A stretch of DNA of 64,000 nt from Porphyromonas sp. oral taxon 275 (GCF_018127745.1 NZ_CP072333.1:1798001-1862000); one strand, 5' to 3'. Positions 35,522-45,033 are shown, counted from the first letter of the stretch. The notes: a model not told the origin generated them from the sequence alone. A program made the numbers and translations.

Positions 35522-37183
35522 GTTGGATTGCAACTGCGAAGGTACATAAACGGGAAGCCAATCACAACAGTACGTGCCATCAGCGTTGAAGGTCGCATGT
35601 TGGATTGCAACTGCGAAGGTACATAAACGGGAAGCCAATCACAACTGGTCGGTCGTACCTTCTGGGTAGCTGTACGTTGGATTGCAACTGCGAAGGTACA
35701 TAAACGGGAAGCCAATCACAACTGCCCGAATGCGTCAGTATGCACAGCATCGGTTGGATTGCAACTGCGAAGGTACATAAACGGGAAGCCAATCACAACA
35801 GCATGAAGCATTCTATACTCTTTGACTTCGTTGGATTGCAACTGCGAAGGTACATAAACGGGAAGCCAATCACAACTGCATCTCAGCCCTCCTCTTCGCT
35901 CTCTCCGTTGGATTGCAACTGCGAAGGTACATAAACGGGAAGCCAATCACAACGACCTTGACGATGGCGAGATTGGCGGGCGCGTTGGATTGCAACTGCG
36001 AAGGTACATAAACGGGAAGCCAATCACAACGCGTCCTTGTAGATGTCATCCATGATAAGCGTTGGATTGCAACTGCGAAGGTACATAAACGGGAAGCCAA
36101 TCACAACCAGAACGATCCTCGCCCGAGCTGCCTCACGGTTGGATTGCAACTGCGAAGGTACATAAACGGGAAGCCAATCACAACAGTAGGTCGCTCGCTT
36201 TCAGCGTGGTGTTCGTTGGATTGCAACTGCGAAGGTACATAAACGGGAAGCCAATCACAACCTCGTTAACAAACAGGACGTCTCGCTTGCGGTTGGATTG
36301 CAACTGCGAAGGTACATAAACAGGAAGCCAATCACAACCCCAGGAAGTACGAGTCTTCCGAGGCCTATGTTGGATTGCAACTGCGAAGGTACATAAACGG
36401 GAAGCCAATCACAACGCTGACCATCCTTGCCTACCTAGTGCAGAGTTGGATTGCAACTGCGAAGGTACATAAACGGGAAGCCAATCACAACAAGTAGATT
36501 CGTTTGACCGATAGGGACGGGGTTGGATTGCAACTGCGAAGGTACATAAACGGGAAGCCAATCACAACGTCAAGTCTGCATCTATTGAGTTTAAGGGGGT
36601 TGGATTGCAACTGCGAAGGTACATAAACGGGAAGCCAATCACAACCGCTGTGAAAGCCTTTCGCCACAGCGTTAGGTTGGATTGCAACTGCGAAGGTACA
36701 TAAACGGGAAGCCAATCACAACCCTTATGCGTCGATTACAGGCTCTCCGATGGTTGGATTGCAACTGCGAAGGTACATAAACGGGAAGCCAATCACAACA
36801 GCTTGCGGATAATCGATTCCCTTGTCTTTGTTGGATTGCAACTGCGAAGGTACATAAACGGGAAGCCAATCACAACCGATGAAACTTGCTGATAGTGACT
36901 TCTTCAGTTGGATTGCAACTGCGAAGGTACATAAACGGGAAGCCAATCACAACGATTCGGATGGCATCCTTAGCAGACCCAAGGTTGGATTGCAACTGCG
37001 AAGGTACATAAACGGGAAGCCAATCACAACAGCGGTCGCGAGTACGAGTGGCGCAACATCGTTGGATTGCAACTGCGAAGGTACATAAACGGGAAGCCAA
37101 TCACAACTGACCTGAGGCGGCGTATCCTCTGAAATAAGTTGGATTGCAACTGCGAAGGCACATAAATGGGAGGCAATCACCAC
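35522..37183 (-). CRISPR. CRISPR array, 22 repeats (47 bp) and 21 spacers (30 bp), no cas genes nearby
   Basis: The plus-strand repeat is 47 bp, opening GTTGGATTGCAACTGCGAAG and closing GGGAAGCCAATCACAAC. Repeats start at 35522, 35599, 35676, 35753, 35830, 35907, 35984, 36061, 36138, 36215, 36292 (one G-to-A change), 36369, 36445, 36522, 36599, 36676, 36753, 36830, 36907, 36984, 37061 and 37138. The last is degenerate and 46 bp. Spacers are 30 bp except one of 29 bp (36416-36444). Repeat length, spacer length and the minus-strand opening GTTGTGATTGGCTT resemble Bacteroidetes type II-C arrays. The minus-strand repeat contains TACCTTCG, close to the -7 box, consistent with repeat-embedded promoters. 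Strand is inferred from this. Confidence 0.97.
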
Positions 37184-37411
37184 CTAGACCTTGGCGAGCG
37201 CGGAACGGGGAGGCCGAGGAGGGGTACGAGGGAGAGAGGCGGCAGGGACACAAGGACCGCCCCCGCGGAGCGGCTGCTAGGCAGCGGCGCTTCGCGGGGG
37301 CGTTCGTCGTTAGGGATGCTGAGGCAAGGGAGACGCCTCGACCCTGAGGGAGAGGCTATGTGGCCTCAGCAGAAGGCTGAGGCGACGGAGCCTCACGGGG
37401 CGGCGAGGGGC

Positions 37412-37795
37412 TTACTTCACCTCGCCCTTGATGCGGAGGGTGAAGCCGCCGTCCTTGCCGTTGCTGTAGACGGCGATATTCTTGTAGAAGGGGCCGGGGC
37501 GGCCTGCGGGGTTGTAGGTCACGACGACCTTGCCCTCCTTGCCTGGGGCGATGGGCTCGCGGGTATGCTCGGGCGTGGTGCAGGAGCAGGGTGTGGAGAC
37601 GCGCGTGATGATCAGCGGGGCGTCGCCGATATTTTTGATGATAAAGGTATGCGAGACCTTACCATTAGCCTCCAGGATCGTGCCGAAGTCGAACTCCGTC
37701 ACGGGCGCCGAGATGACTGCCCCCTTGGTAGCCTGAGCTAGGGCAATCCCCACGAAGAGCAGGAGCGCACTGAGGATAAAAGCAAAACGTTTCAT
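37412..37795 (-). CDS. DUF1573 domain protein, exported
   Basis: The 127-residue protein has a signal peptide (MKRFAFILSALLLFVGIALAQ) and one DUF1573 Ig-like domain. The domain shows FDFGTILEANGKVSHTFIIKNIG, then the hallmark VSTPCSCTTPEHTREPIAPGKEG and VTYNPAGRPGPFYKNIAVYSN. DUF1573 proteins are abundant in Bacteroidetes envelopes; their role is unknown. It is a single gene with a -7 box at 37849-37856, lying between the CRISPR array and obg. Confidence 0.93.
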   Translation of the reverse strand: MKRFAFILSALLLFVGIALAQATKGAVISAPVTEFDFGTILEANGKVSHTFIIKNIGDAPLIITRVSTPCSCTTPEHTREPIAPGKEGKVVVTYNPAGRPGPFYKNIAVYSNGKDGGFTLRIKGEVK

Positions 37796-37848
37796 AATCT
37801 ATCATTATTAGGTGTTCACAGCCGTCCCCCATTAAAGGGGAGGGCTAG

Positions 37849-37856
37849 CAAAGGTA
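37849..37856 (-). promoter_or_regulatory. -7 promoter box for the DUF1573 gene
   Basis: The minus strand reads TACCTTTG (TAnnTTTG), 54 bp upstream of the start. Confidence 0.5.
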
Positions 37857-37880
37857 AGTAAATAACGCCTAGCGGGCAAG

Positions 37881-39074
37881 CTAGCGTATCTCTGAGTCCT
37901 CGGCCTCGGGCAGCTCGTCCCAGTCGAACTCCAGCTCCTCGCCTTCGTCCCACTCCTCGTCCCACTCGTCCTCTTCGTCCAGCTCGGGCAGCTCCTCATC
38001 CTCGTCCTCCCAGCTGAGGCTGGTGACGTCGATGGTCTGCTGGATAAGGCTCTCGGGGCGGTGCTTGGTCTCACGATTGAGCTCCTGCCACAGCAGGTCC
38101 TTGAGCTCGGTGAGGCCCATGTGTGCTGCCGAGGAGATGAAGACGATGGGCAGATCTGCGTCCAGCTCCTTGTGGAGCTCGTCCAGCAGCCAGCCCTGGA
38201 TCTCCTCGTCGATGAGGTCGCACTTGGTGATGGCCAGCACCTTGCGCTTCTCCACCAGCTCGCGGTTGTACTTGACCAGCTCCCCGAGCAGCAGGCGATA
38301 CTCGTCGGCGATGCGCTCGGTGTCGGCGGGGATCATGAAGAGCAGGAGGGCATTGCGCTCGATGTGACGAAGGAAGCGCAGCCCTAGGCCACGCCCCTCA
38401 GCTGCGCCCTCGATGATCCCTGGGATGTCGGCCATGACGAAGGAGCGATCGTCACGGTAGCGCACCATGCCGAGGTTGGGCTCGAGCGTGGTGAAGGGAT
38501 AGTTGGCGATCTTGGGCTTGGCAGCCGTCAGGACGGAGAGCAGCGTAGACTTCCCAGCGTTGGGCAGGCCTACGAGGCCGACGTCCGCCAGCATCTTGAG
38601 CTGGAGGATGATGGTACGCTCGCGGGCGGGCTCGCCAGGCTGTGCGTAGCGGGGTGCCTGGTTGGTGGCTGTCTTGAAGAAGGTATTACCCTTCCCGCCG
38701 CGACCACCCTTGAGGAGCAGCTCGGTCTGTCCGTTGCGGTTGAGGTCGGTGATGAACTCGCCCGTCTCAGCATCGTAGACCGCCGTACCCACGGGCACCT
38801 CGATGACCTGATCCACTCCGTCGGCACCCGAGGAGCGCTTGCCGCTGCCGGGGGCACCGCTGGTAGCGATGACGTGGCGCTGGTAGCGGAGGTGCAGCAG
38901 CGTCCAATAGTTCTCATTGGCACGCAGGTAGATGTCACCACCGCGACCGCCGTCGCCGCCATCGGGGCCACCCTTGGGGATGTACTTCTCGCGTCGGAAG
39001 TGCGTCGAGCCGCGACCGCCCTTACCGGAGCGGCAGTAGATCTTGACGTAGTCTACGAAATTTGATTCTGCCAT
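37881..39074 (-). CDS. obg: Obg-family GTPase (ribosome assembly/stress)
   Basis: The 397-residue protein has the glycine-rich Obg fold (~1-160, [25 protein letters not shown]) and the G domain with [11 protein letters not shown] (G1), [22 protein letters not shown] (G3 region) and AITKCDL (G4). The C-terminus (about 345-397) is a long run of Asp/Glu/Trp. Obg helps 50S assembly and links GTP levels to growth. It is the third gene of hpt-adk-obg, the usual Bacteroidetes grouping, although 153 bp separate it from adk. Confidence 0.96.
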   Translation of the reverse strand: MAESNFVDYVKIYCRSGKGGRGSTHFRREKYIPKGGPDGGDGGRGGDIYLRANENYWTLLHLRYQRHVIATSGAPGSGKRSSGADGVDQVIEVPVGTAVYDAETGEFITDLNRNGQTELLLKGGRGGKGNTFFKTATNQAPRYAQPGEPARERTIILQLKMLADVGLVGLPNAGKSTLLSVLTAAKPKIANYPFTTLEPNLGMVRYRDDRSFVMADIPGIIEGAAEGRGLGLRFLRHIERNALLLFMIPADTERIADEYRLLLGELVKYNRELVEKRKVLAITKCDLIDEEIQGWLLDELHKELDADLPIVFISSAAHMGLTELKDLLWQELNRETKHRPESLIQQTIDVTSLSWEDEDEELPELDEEDEWDEEWDEGEELEFDWDELPEAEDSEIR

Positions 39075-39227
39075 AGTCGGCTATACATTGATAATAAGGA
39101 AAGGCGGACATCCGAGGCGTAGCCCCCTCGGGAGCGAGGACGACTACTCTTCGGATGCCGCGCCTTGTCCTCCAACCGTAGTGGTCTGGTCCCTCCCCGC
39201 TCGGGGGAAGGGCCGAGATGAGGGGGC

Positions 39228-39800
39228 TTAGCCTAGTGCGTCGATCACCGCAGCGATGCGCGCTGTGATGTCGCTGATGGCACCACTGCCTGCGATGGCG
39301 TGGTGCACGCCCTTCTGGGCGTAGTACTGGGCGATGGGCGCCGTCTGCGCGTGGTAGACCTCGAGGCGCTTCTTGATCGTCTCCAGGTTGTCATCGCTAC
39401 GACCGCTCTCCTGGCCGCGCTTGAGGAGGCGCTCTACGAGCTCGTCCTCAGCGACCTGCAGGTCGAGGACGGCGTGCACGGCCGTAGCGTGCTTCGCCAG
39501 CAGCGCATCCAGCGCCTCGGCCTGAGGCACGGTGCGGGGGAAGCCGTCGAAGATAAGGCCCTTCTTGGGCTGGCGCTCCTGGAGCACCTTCTCGATCATG
39601 TCGATGATGAGGCTGTCGGGGACGAGCTGCCCAGCGTCGATATAGCTCTTGGCAGCCTTCCCTAGTTCGCTCTCGGCCTTGATCTCAGCGCGGAGGATGT
39701 CGCCCGTGGAGAGGTGGTCGAAGCCATACTGAGCGATGAGCACCTCGCTCTGCGTTCCCTTACCAGAGCCTGGGGCTCCGAAGATCACTAAATTCAGCAT
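39228..39800 (-). CDS. adk: Adenylate kinase
   Basis: The 190-residue protein has the P-loop GAPGSGKGTQ (8-17), DHLSTGDILRAEI, FDGFPRTVPQAEAL and a short LID (LLKRGQESGRSDDN), so it belongs to the short-LID class without a zinc site. It interconverts AMP, ATP and ADP. It follows hpt with a 14-bp gap. Confidence 0.97.
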   Translation of the reverse strand: MLNLVIFGAPGSGKGTQSEVLIAQYGFDHLSTGDILRAEIKAESELGKAAKSYIDAGQLVPDSLIIDMIEKVLQERQPKKGLIFDGFPRTVPQAEALDALLAKHATAVHAVLDLQVAEDELVERLLKRGQESGRSDDNLETIKKRLEVYHAQTAPIAQYYAQKGVHHAIAGSGAISDITARIAAVIDALG

Positions 39801-39814
39801 CGTGGGTATGATGT

Positions 39815-40351
39815 TTAGTCTTTGAGTTGGTAAATGTCCTTGTACATGCGGCCGTACTCATCGTAGTCGAGGCCGTGGCCGAGGATGAACTTATTCTCGA
39901 TGTCCATGGCTACGTAGTCGGTGTCGACGTCGCAGCTGACCGCCTCGGGCTTGCGGAGCATGGCGGCGATATGGACCTCGGCGGCGCCCTGCTCGAGGAA
40001 GAGCTTCTTGAGGCAATACACCGTATAGCCGGTGTCGATGAGGTCCTCAACGATGACGACGACGCGCCCCTTGAGCTCCTGAGTGACGGGCATCAGCTCC
40101 TTGAGCCGACCCGTGCTCTGCGTGCCCTCGTAGCTCTTGTAGCGTGCGAAGGCGACCTCCCACTCCTCGTCGATGGTGTACATCAGCTCGGAGGCAAACA
40201 TGAAGGAGCCGTTCATGATGCAGACGAAGAGGGGATCACGACCCTTGAAGTCATTCTTTAGGCGCAGCCCTAGCTCTCTGACGGCAGCACTGACCTGCTC
40301 GCCCGTCAGATAGGGCTCGAAGGTGCGACCATGAAGTACTACTTCTTTCAT
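39815..40351 (-). CDS. hpt: Hypoxanthine phosphoribosyltransferase
   Basis: The 178-residue protein has the PRPP-binding motif VVVIVEDLIDTGYTV (about 96-110), the flexible loop ARYKSYEGTQSTG, and FILGHGLDYDEYGR near the C-terminus. It salvages hypoxanthine and guanine to IMP and GMP. It is the first gene of the hpt-adk-obg operon, with a -7 box 58 bp upstream. Confidence 0.95.
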   Translation of the reverse strand: MKEVVLHGRTFEPYLTGEQVSAAVRELGLRLKNDFKGRDPLFVCIMNGSFMFASELMYTIDEEWEVAFARYKSYEGTQSTGRLKELMPVTQELKGRVVVIVEDLIDTGYTVYCLKKLFLEQGAAEVHIAAMLRKPEAVSCDVDTDYVAMDIENKFILGHGLDYDEYGRMYKDIYQLKD

Positions 40352-40408
40352 CTTTGTAGCGTTACTATTCTATACGGTCTATTACGAAGATACCTTACTA
40401 AGAAGCCA

Positions 40409-40416
40409 CAAAGATA
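40409..40416 (-). promoter_or_regulatory. -7 promoter box for hpt-adk-obg
   Basis: The minus strand reads TATCTTTG, about 58 bp before the hpt start. Confidence 0.6.
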
Positions 40417-40569
40417 ATGCTATTCCCTGAGACACAGCCCCAGGCACTCCATGCGGCCTCCAGCGCAGGCGGAGCAGCCCTCCCTCCCCTACCCTGGTGC
40501 GGCCTCACCCCTACGCCAGCCAAGGCCAAGCAGCGGTCTGGTGCGGCAGCAGCCTGAGTCCAGCGCCGC

Positions 40570-40657
40570 GAGGGATATCAGTCAGCGAGCTGAGGGACGT
40601 CCGTCAGCGCCGTGAGGGATAGCAGTCGGCGCGCTGAGGGATATCCATCAGCGACCT
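40570..40657. repeat. 22-bp-period palindromic array, element 4 (4 units)
   Basis: Units start at 40570, 40592, 40614 and 40636, exactly 22 bp apart. They read GAGGGATATCAGTCAGC, GAGGGACGTCCGTCAGC, GAGGGATAGCAGTCGGC and GAGGGATATCCATCAGC. It lies about 150 bp upstream of the hpt -7 box. Confidence 0.9.
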
Positions 40658-40739
40658 GCGGGTAAGGGCAGAAGTGCGGGAGGAGCGGCGCGGGGGCTTC
40701 GGTCAAGGCTAAGCCGCAGGAGAGGCGCACGGGTACGAG

Positions 40740-41153
40740 CTAGAGCCCGTAGCAGTTGCGTAGGACGACCCAGCCCAGGGTCAGGAGCGCCAGCAGGAGG
40801 AGTGTCGCGGGATGACGCAGCAGGCGCGCCAGCCGCGGCCAGCGCTCCCCATAGTGCGGCAAGGCTAGGTAGAGCAGCCCTAGGGGGAGCATGATAAGGA
40901 GGAAGTAGTTATAATGTAGGGCTTCGCCCAGCCGTCCCCCGAGGAGGGCATGCAGCGCACGCTGCGTCCCGCAGCCTGGGCAGCGCACGCCCGTCCAGCG
41001 ATAGATCTGGCAGCTGGGGAAGTAGCCCAGCGCGGGGTCTACTAGGGCGTAAAGCAGGAGCAGCAGCCCTAGGCCTAGAAGCCAATAGTCCCTAGCCCAC
41101 CGCCTGAGGCGTGTGAGATAGGGACTAAGTCGTAGGGCAGGCCGGCGCCGCAT
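40740..41153 (-). CDS. DUF2752 membrane protein
   Basis: The 137-residue protein has about three helices and the family core YRWTGVRCPGCGTQRALHALLGGRLGEALHYN (about 51-82), whose CPGCGTQRA is the DUF2752 hallmark. Function unknown. It lies 20 bp after the TM2-domain gene, a pairing I recall as common in Bacteroidetes, and is probably co-transcribed with it. Confidence 0.9.
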   Translation of the reverse strand: MRRRPALRLSPYLTRLRRWARDYWLLGLGLLLLLYALVDPALGYFPSCQIYRWTGVRCPGCGTQRALHALLGGRLGEALHYNYFLLIMLPLGLLYLALPHYGERWPRLARLLRHPATLLLLALLTLGWVVLRNCYGL

Positions 41154-41173
41154 GATGCGTCTCGGAGCGCCTA

Positions 41174-41521
41174 CTAGGAGAGGATGGAGAAGTACTGTGC
41201 GATGGTCTCGAAGTTCTTCTGGCGGGCCTTATCCTGGATCTGGAACCAGTCTATGACGGTCCAGATCCCGCAGCCACCAGCGGTGATGAGCTTGAGCGCG
41301 CCCATCGGGATATCCCCCAGCAGGAAGCGATCGATGCCGAGGTAGCCGCCGAAGATCGAGACGAGGAGCATGACGGTAGGATCCATCAGCTCGACTCCAT
41401 TGATCGAGTGAAACTGCTCATCCGTCAGCTGCATGAGGCGCTCACGGATGTAGGGTAGGTGTTCGGCGGCGAAATACTTCTGCTTCATGACAAGGTAAAG
41501 GTCCACCATTTGCTTGTCCAT
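41174..41521 (-). CDS. TM2-domain membrane protein
   Basis: The 115-residue protein has a soluble N-terminal half (YLVMKQKYFAAEHLPYIRERLMQL) and a TM2 domain at about 48-100 (MLLVSIFGGYLGIDRFLLGDIPMGALKLITAGGCGIWTVIDWF). TM2 is a two-helix module with a conserved D-R-F turn. Function unknown. It leads the DUF2752 gene; a -7 box is at 41574-41581. Confidence 0.92.
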   Translation of the reverse strand: MDKQMVDLYLVMKQKYFAAEHLPYIRERLMQLTDEQFHSINGVELMDPTVMLLVSIFGGYLGIDRFLLGDIPMGALKLITAGGCGIWTVIDWFQIQDKARQKNFETIAQYFSILS

Positions 41522-41573
41522 AATCTCTCTGATACTTATGTGAATGAATGCTTGGGGCTAAGGAGCCCTAGCA

Positions 41574-41581
41574 CAAAGATA
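41574..41581 (-). promoter_or_regulatory. -7 promoter box for TM2-DUF2752
   Basis: The minus strand reads TATCTTTG, 53 bp upstream of the TM2 gene start and just outside the 3' end of the metallophosphoesterase gene. Confidence 0.58.
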
Positions 41582-41618
41582 GGGCTATTGGGCGAGGGTA
41601 CAGCGAGCTCGCAGCGCG

Positions 41619-42764
41619 CTACCACCAGAGGTCGTAGACGACGATCTCGCTGCGCGTACCGATGCGGTAGGTAGCCCCCGCCGAACCGATCCCCTGCGAG
41701 ATATAGAGCTCACGCTCGCCCTCACGGCGCAGGCCCGAGGCCATGCCGACGCGCGCCCAGACCAGCAGCTGCCCCGGCCAGATCTGCCCGCCGTGCGTAT
41801 GCCCGCAGAGCATGAGGTCCATGGGATAGAGGCTGAGGCTGTCGATGGACTTCGGCGTGTGCTCCATGAGGATCGTGGGGAGGCTGCTGGGTGCGCCCGC
41901 GAAGAAGGACTCCAGCGGACGGCGCTCCTCGTTGACCGCATCGTCGCGGCCGATGAGCCTGAGGCTATCCCCGCGAGGGCTGACGATGAGGGCAGTGCTG
42001 TCGCGCAGGAGCGTGGCACCCGTCTCCGCCACGTAGCGGATATTGGCCATCGTATCGGCGCGGTACTCATGGTTGCCCAGCACATAGTAGGCACCGCTGG
42101 GGGCGCCGGCGTGGAGGCGCCGCATCAGCTTCATCACCCGCGGGTCATAGGCGTACTCGCTGAGGTGGTCGATGAAGTCCCCGCCCGAGAGGATGACGTC
42201 GGGGTGCTGGGCGAGGATGAGGTCTACGGCGCGGCCTACGTAGTCGGGGGTCATCGCCTCGCCGATATGTAGGTCAGAGAAGAAGACCAGCCTCATGCGC
42301 TGGCGCGGCTCAGCCCCCGCGGGCGTCAGCCGCGAGAGTACCAGGCGGCGATGCACTACCTGCGGGTAGCGGACATTGTGATGTCCGACGACCATGAGGC
42401 CGAAGAAGAGCAGGACGAGCCCTGCGAAAAGGCCCTGCTTGAGCCACCTCTGCCCTCGCAGCCCCAGGCGCCCATAGCAGCCCCAGTAGCGCGCGTCGAG
42501 GCGCCGCAGCCCATTGATCAGGAAGACCGCAGCCGCGACATAGAGCGTGGAGAAGAAGATGTAGACCATCCCATTCATCACGGCGCTCATCCAGTCCGCC
42601 TGGAAGAGGCGATGCGTCGCCAGACACAGGAAGAAGAGGACGAAGATCGTCGCCAGTAGTCCCCAGTAGAGGCGGCGTGCCCGCGCCCCGAGGGCTTGAC
42701 CTCCGCGCCAGCCCAGATAGGGGAAGAGGAAGAGGCAGCAGAGTACGGAATAGAGGTAGACCAT
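41619..42764 (-). CDS. Membrane-anchored metallophosphoesterase
   Basis: The 381-residue protein has four N-terminal helices (within 1-130) and a calcineurin-like phosphoesterase domain. The metal motifs are FFSDLHIGE (about 161-169), SGGDFIDH, LGNHEYRAD and LCGHTHGGQIWPG. The layout matches YkuE/YaeI-type enzymes that act at the membrane; substrates could be lipids or phosphodiesters and are not readable. It is separated from the downstream TM2 gene by its own promoter. Confidence 0.92.
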   Translation of the reverse strand: MVYLYSVLCCLFLFPYLGWRGGQALGARARRLYWGLLATIFVLFFLCLATHRLFQADWMSAVMNGMVYIFFSTLYVAAAVFLINGLRRLDARYWGCYGRLGLRGQRWLKQGLFAGLVLLFFGLMVVGHHNVRYPQVVHRRLVLSRLTPAGAEPRQRMRLVFFSDLHIGEAMTPDYVGRAVDLILAQHPDVILSGGDFIDHLSEYAYDPRVMKLMRRLHAGAPSGAYYVLGNHEYRADTMANIRYVAETGATLLRDSTALIVSPRGDSLRLIGRDDAVNEERRPLESFFAGAPSSLPTILMEHTPKSIDSLSLYPMDLMLCGHTHGGQIWPGQLLVWARVGMASGLRREGERELYISQGIGSAGATYRIGTRSEIVVYDLWW

Positions 42765-42810
42765 AGGAGTAGTGATGCTTAGCGCCGAGGCCAGCCAGCG
42801 CGCCTGGGGC

Positions 42811-44202
42811 CTAGCGCCCTTCGCCGAACTGACGGTCGAAGATGCGGAACTGGTAGTACATCAGCGCCATCCCCAGTACCCCGGAGCAGATGTCGGAGAA
42901 GGGCAGCGCCAGCCACACGCCCGTACTCCCCCAGAGTCGGGGGAAGAGTAGGAGCGCAGGGATGAGGAAGAGCGTCTGACGCGAGATACTCAGCAGGAGT
43001 GCCTTCCCCCCGAAGCCGATGCTCTGGAAGAACTGCGTGGCCGTCACCTGGAAGCCCACGAAGGCGAAGCCATAGAGGCAGAGGCGCAGCGCATGCACTG
43101 AGGCCTCGATCATCTCAGGCGAACTGGTGAAGAGCGAGGAGATAAGCCCTGGCGCCACCACGGCCGAGAGCGTCATCAGCAGCCCTATACCGAGATTGGT
43201 CGCCGAGCAGATCTGGAAGGTCTGCCGCACACGAGGCAGGGCACGCGCCCCGTAGTTGAAGCCCACGATGGGCTGCATCCCCTGAGCGATACCCACCATG
43301 AACATGAAGCCTACCAGCGCGGCGCTATTGATGATCCCATAGGCGCCCACAGCGCGGTCGGCCATCAGCGGGCTCTCGGCGTAGTCGGCCAGTGTCTTAT
43401 TGATCAGGAAGGCCACACCGCTGCTGAGGAGCTGCAGGAAGAAGGGCGACATCCCGATCGAGAGGATAGAGCTGATCTGCTGCCAGGAGAAGCGCAGATT
43501 GCGGCGGCGGAAGTGCACCTCACTATCGGCGCTCAGGAAGTGGTGCATCACGAAGGCCATAGACACCGCCATAGCGATGACCGTAGCCCAGGCGGCACCC
43601 TCGATCCCCCAGCCAAAGCCGTAGATGAAAAGCGCGTCGAGGAGGGTATTCAGCACCGCTCCGATGAGCATCGTCACCATGGCCTTGTAGGGATAGCCCG
43701 AGGCACGCATGACGGCATTGAAGCTAAAGCTGAGGGTGGAGAAGATGTTCCCCGGGATGATGATCTTGAGGTAGTCGTAGGCGAAGGGGAGCGTCCTATC
43801 GTTCGCCCCGAGGAGGCGCAGCAGGTCCTCCAGCCAGATCATCACGGGGATGATGGTCGCCAGCTGCGTGACGAGCGTCAGCAGGAGGCTATTCCCCAGG
43901 ATGCGCTCAGCCTCGTCATGCCGCCCCTCACCGAGCAGGATGGACACGCGGGAGGAGGCGCCCACGCCGATGAGCATGCCCCAGGCCTGCATGAAGATGA
44001 TGATGGGGAAGGTCAGCGCGAGGCCCGTGATGGCGAATTCGCTGACGCCCTGACCGATGAAGACGCGGTCTACGACGCTGTAGAGGGCGTTGACCATCGT
44101 CCCCACGACGGCGGGGATACCATAGTGGAGGAGGAGGCTAGGGATGCGCTCGTGGGCAAGGCGCTCCGTGCGCTCGGTATGAGGGGTGGCTGTAGCCGAC
44201 AT
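42811..44202 (-). CDS. MATE-family efflux transporter (MepA/NorM-like)
   Basis: The 463-residue protein has 12 predicted helices and the MATE N-terminal core IPSLLLHYGIPAVVGTMVNALYSVVDRVFIGQ. GIAQGMQPIVGFNYGARALPRV in the second half is typical of the MepA branch. It exports drugs or metabolites by Na+/H+ antiport. It differs clearly from the DinF-like MATE at 23-24 kb, so the window holds two subfamilies. Confidence 0.93.
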   Translation of the reverse strand: MSATATPHTERTERLAHERIPSLLLHYGIPAVVGTMVNALYSVVDRVFIGQGVSEFAITGLALTFPIIIFMQAWGMLIGVGASSRVSILLGEGRHDEAERILGNSLLLTLVTQLATIIPVMIWLEDLLRLLGANDRTLPFAYDYLKIIIPGNIFSTLSFSFNAVMRASGYPYKAMVTMLIGAVLNTLLDALFIYGFGWGIEGAAWATVIAMAVSMAFVMHHFLSADSEVHFRRRNLRFSWQQISSILSIGMSPFFLQLLSSGVAFLINKTLADYAESPLMADRAVGAYGIINSAALVGFMFMVGIAQGMQPIVGFNYGARALPRVRQTFQICSATNLGIGLLMTLSAVVAPGLISSLFTSSPEMIEASVHALRLCLYGFAFVGFQVTATQFFQSIGFGGKALLLSISRQTLFLIPALLLFPRLWGSTGVWLALPFSDICSGVLGMALMYYQFRIFDRQFGEGR

Positions 44203-44308
44203 ATCGGGAGGGGATGTGGGAGGTGCGGAGGGATCGAGGGGATACGGGTGATACCCCTACCGAGCGCGCTCAGGCGCGGTACTGGGTAGGAGGGCTAGGG
44301 AGCTACAC

Positions 44309-44344
44309 AGAAGAGGCTGCCCGCAGTATGGGACAGCCTCTTCT
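44309..44344 (-). terminator. Terminator of the rpmB-rpmG-DUF4295 operon
   Basis: AGAAGAGGCTG(C/T)CC arms at 44309-44322 and 44331-44344 form a stem around a short loop, 68 bp past the DUF4295 stop. Confidence 0.72.
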
Positions 44345-44411
44345 AGGGTAGCTATACACACAGCATAGGCCTTTGAGGGACTAAGGTCTGTGTGGGAGGG
44401 GGAATGTCGGC

Positions 44412-44561
44412 TTAGGAGAAGAACTCCTTGACAGCTTCGTTGGGTACCATCTCTTCCTGGAAGACGTAAGCGCCCGTCTTAGGGGACTTGACCATCTTGA
44501 TTACCTTAGAGTAGGTACGGCCGTCAGCCTTCTTGAACGATGCGACTGCTTTCTTTGCCAT
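44412..44561 (-). CDS. DUF4295 protein (small Bacteroidetes ribosome-associated protein)
   Basis: A 49-residue gene was read directly from the minus strand. It begins MAKKAVASFKKADGRTYSKV and ends PNEAVKEFFS before TAA. The basic N-terminus and its place right after rpmB and rpmG identify the DUF4295 family, which is restricted to Bacteroidetes and always sits in this operon, to my knowledge. A structural role in the 50S subunit is likely but inferred. Confidence 0.93.
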   Translation of the reverse strand: MAKKAVASFKKADGRTYSKVIKMVKSPKTGAYVFQEEMVPNEAVKEFFS

Positions 44562-44579
44562 TGTCTTATCTCCTTATCC

Positions 44580-44768
44580 TTACTTGATTTCCTTGTGAAC
44601 AGTCATGCGCTTGAGGATGGGATTGTACTTCTTCAGCTCGAGACGCTCTGTCGTGTTCTTTCTGTTCTTGGTCGTGATGTAGCGGGACGTACCGGGTAGA
44701 CCGCTTTCCTTGTGTTCGGTGCACTCGAGGATGACCTGCACTCTGTTGCCCTTAGCTTTCTTTGCCAT
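44580..44768 (-). CDS. rpmG: 50S ribosomal protein L33
   Basis: The 62-residue bL33 reads [20 protein letters not shown], then [19 protein letters not shown]. It has one cysteine instead of the paired CXXC zinc motifs, so it is the zinc-independent (C-minus) form. It lies between rpmB and the DUF4295 gene, 18 bp from the latter. Confidence 0.97.
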   Translation of the reverse strand: MAKKAKGNRVQVILECTEHKESGLPGTSRYITTKNRKNTTERLELKKYNPILKRMTVHKEIK

Positions 44769-44781
44769 GTCGTTTATCTCC

Positions 44782-45033
44782 CTACTTTACTTTGATTTCA
44801 CTTAGATAGCCCTTATCTGCAGCCTGACGGATAGCAGCATCGAGACCGATCTTGTTGATGATGCGGAGCCCAGCGGCCGAGACCTTGAGGGCGACCCAGC
44901 ATCCTTCTTCTGGCCAGAAGAACTTCTTGGTAAACAGGTTGACATCAAAGCGGCGCTTCGTCTTGCGGTTGGAGTGCGAGACGTTGTTGCCGACCATGGC
45001 CTTCTTGCCTGTAATCTGACAAATCTTTGACAT
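44782..45033 (-). CDS. rpmB: 50S ribosomal protein L28
   Basis: The 83-residue bL28 begins [29 protein letters not shown], the family signature, and lacks zinc-binding CXXC pairs. It is the first gene of the rpmB-rpmG-DUF4295 operon. A near-consensus -7 box (TTACTTTG) is at 45121-45128. Confidence 0.97.
   Translation of the reverse strand: MSKICQITGKKAMVGNNVSHSNRKTKRRFDVNLFTKKFFWPEEGCWVALKVSAAGLRIINKIGLDAAIRQAADKGYLSEIKVK

Larger units (their letters stand above)
40352..40739. other. Intergenic region upstream of hpt
   Basis: No gene is seen. It holds the hpt -7 box (40409-40416) and 22-bp array element 4 (40570-40657). Confidence 0.7.

Noticed and set aside
35509..37183. About ten 65-78-codon minus-strand frames starting MASRLCTFAVAIQ inside the array
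   Set aside because: They are translations of the CRISPR repeat and spacers and recur only because of the repeat.
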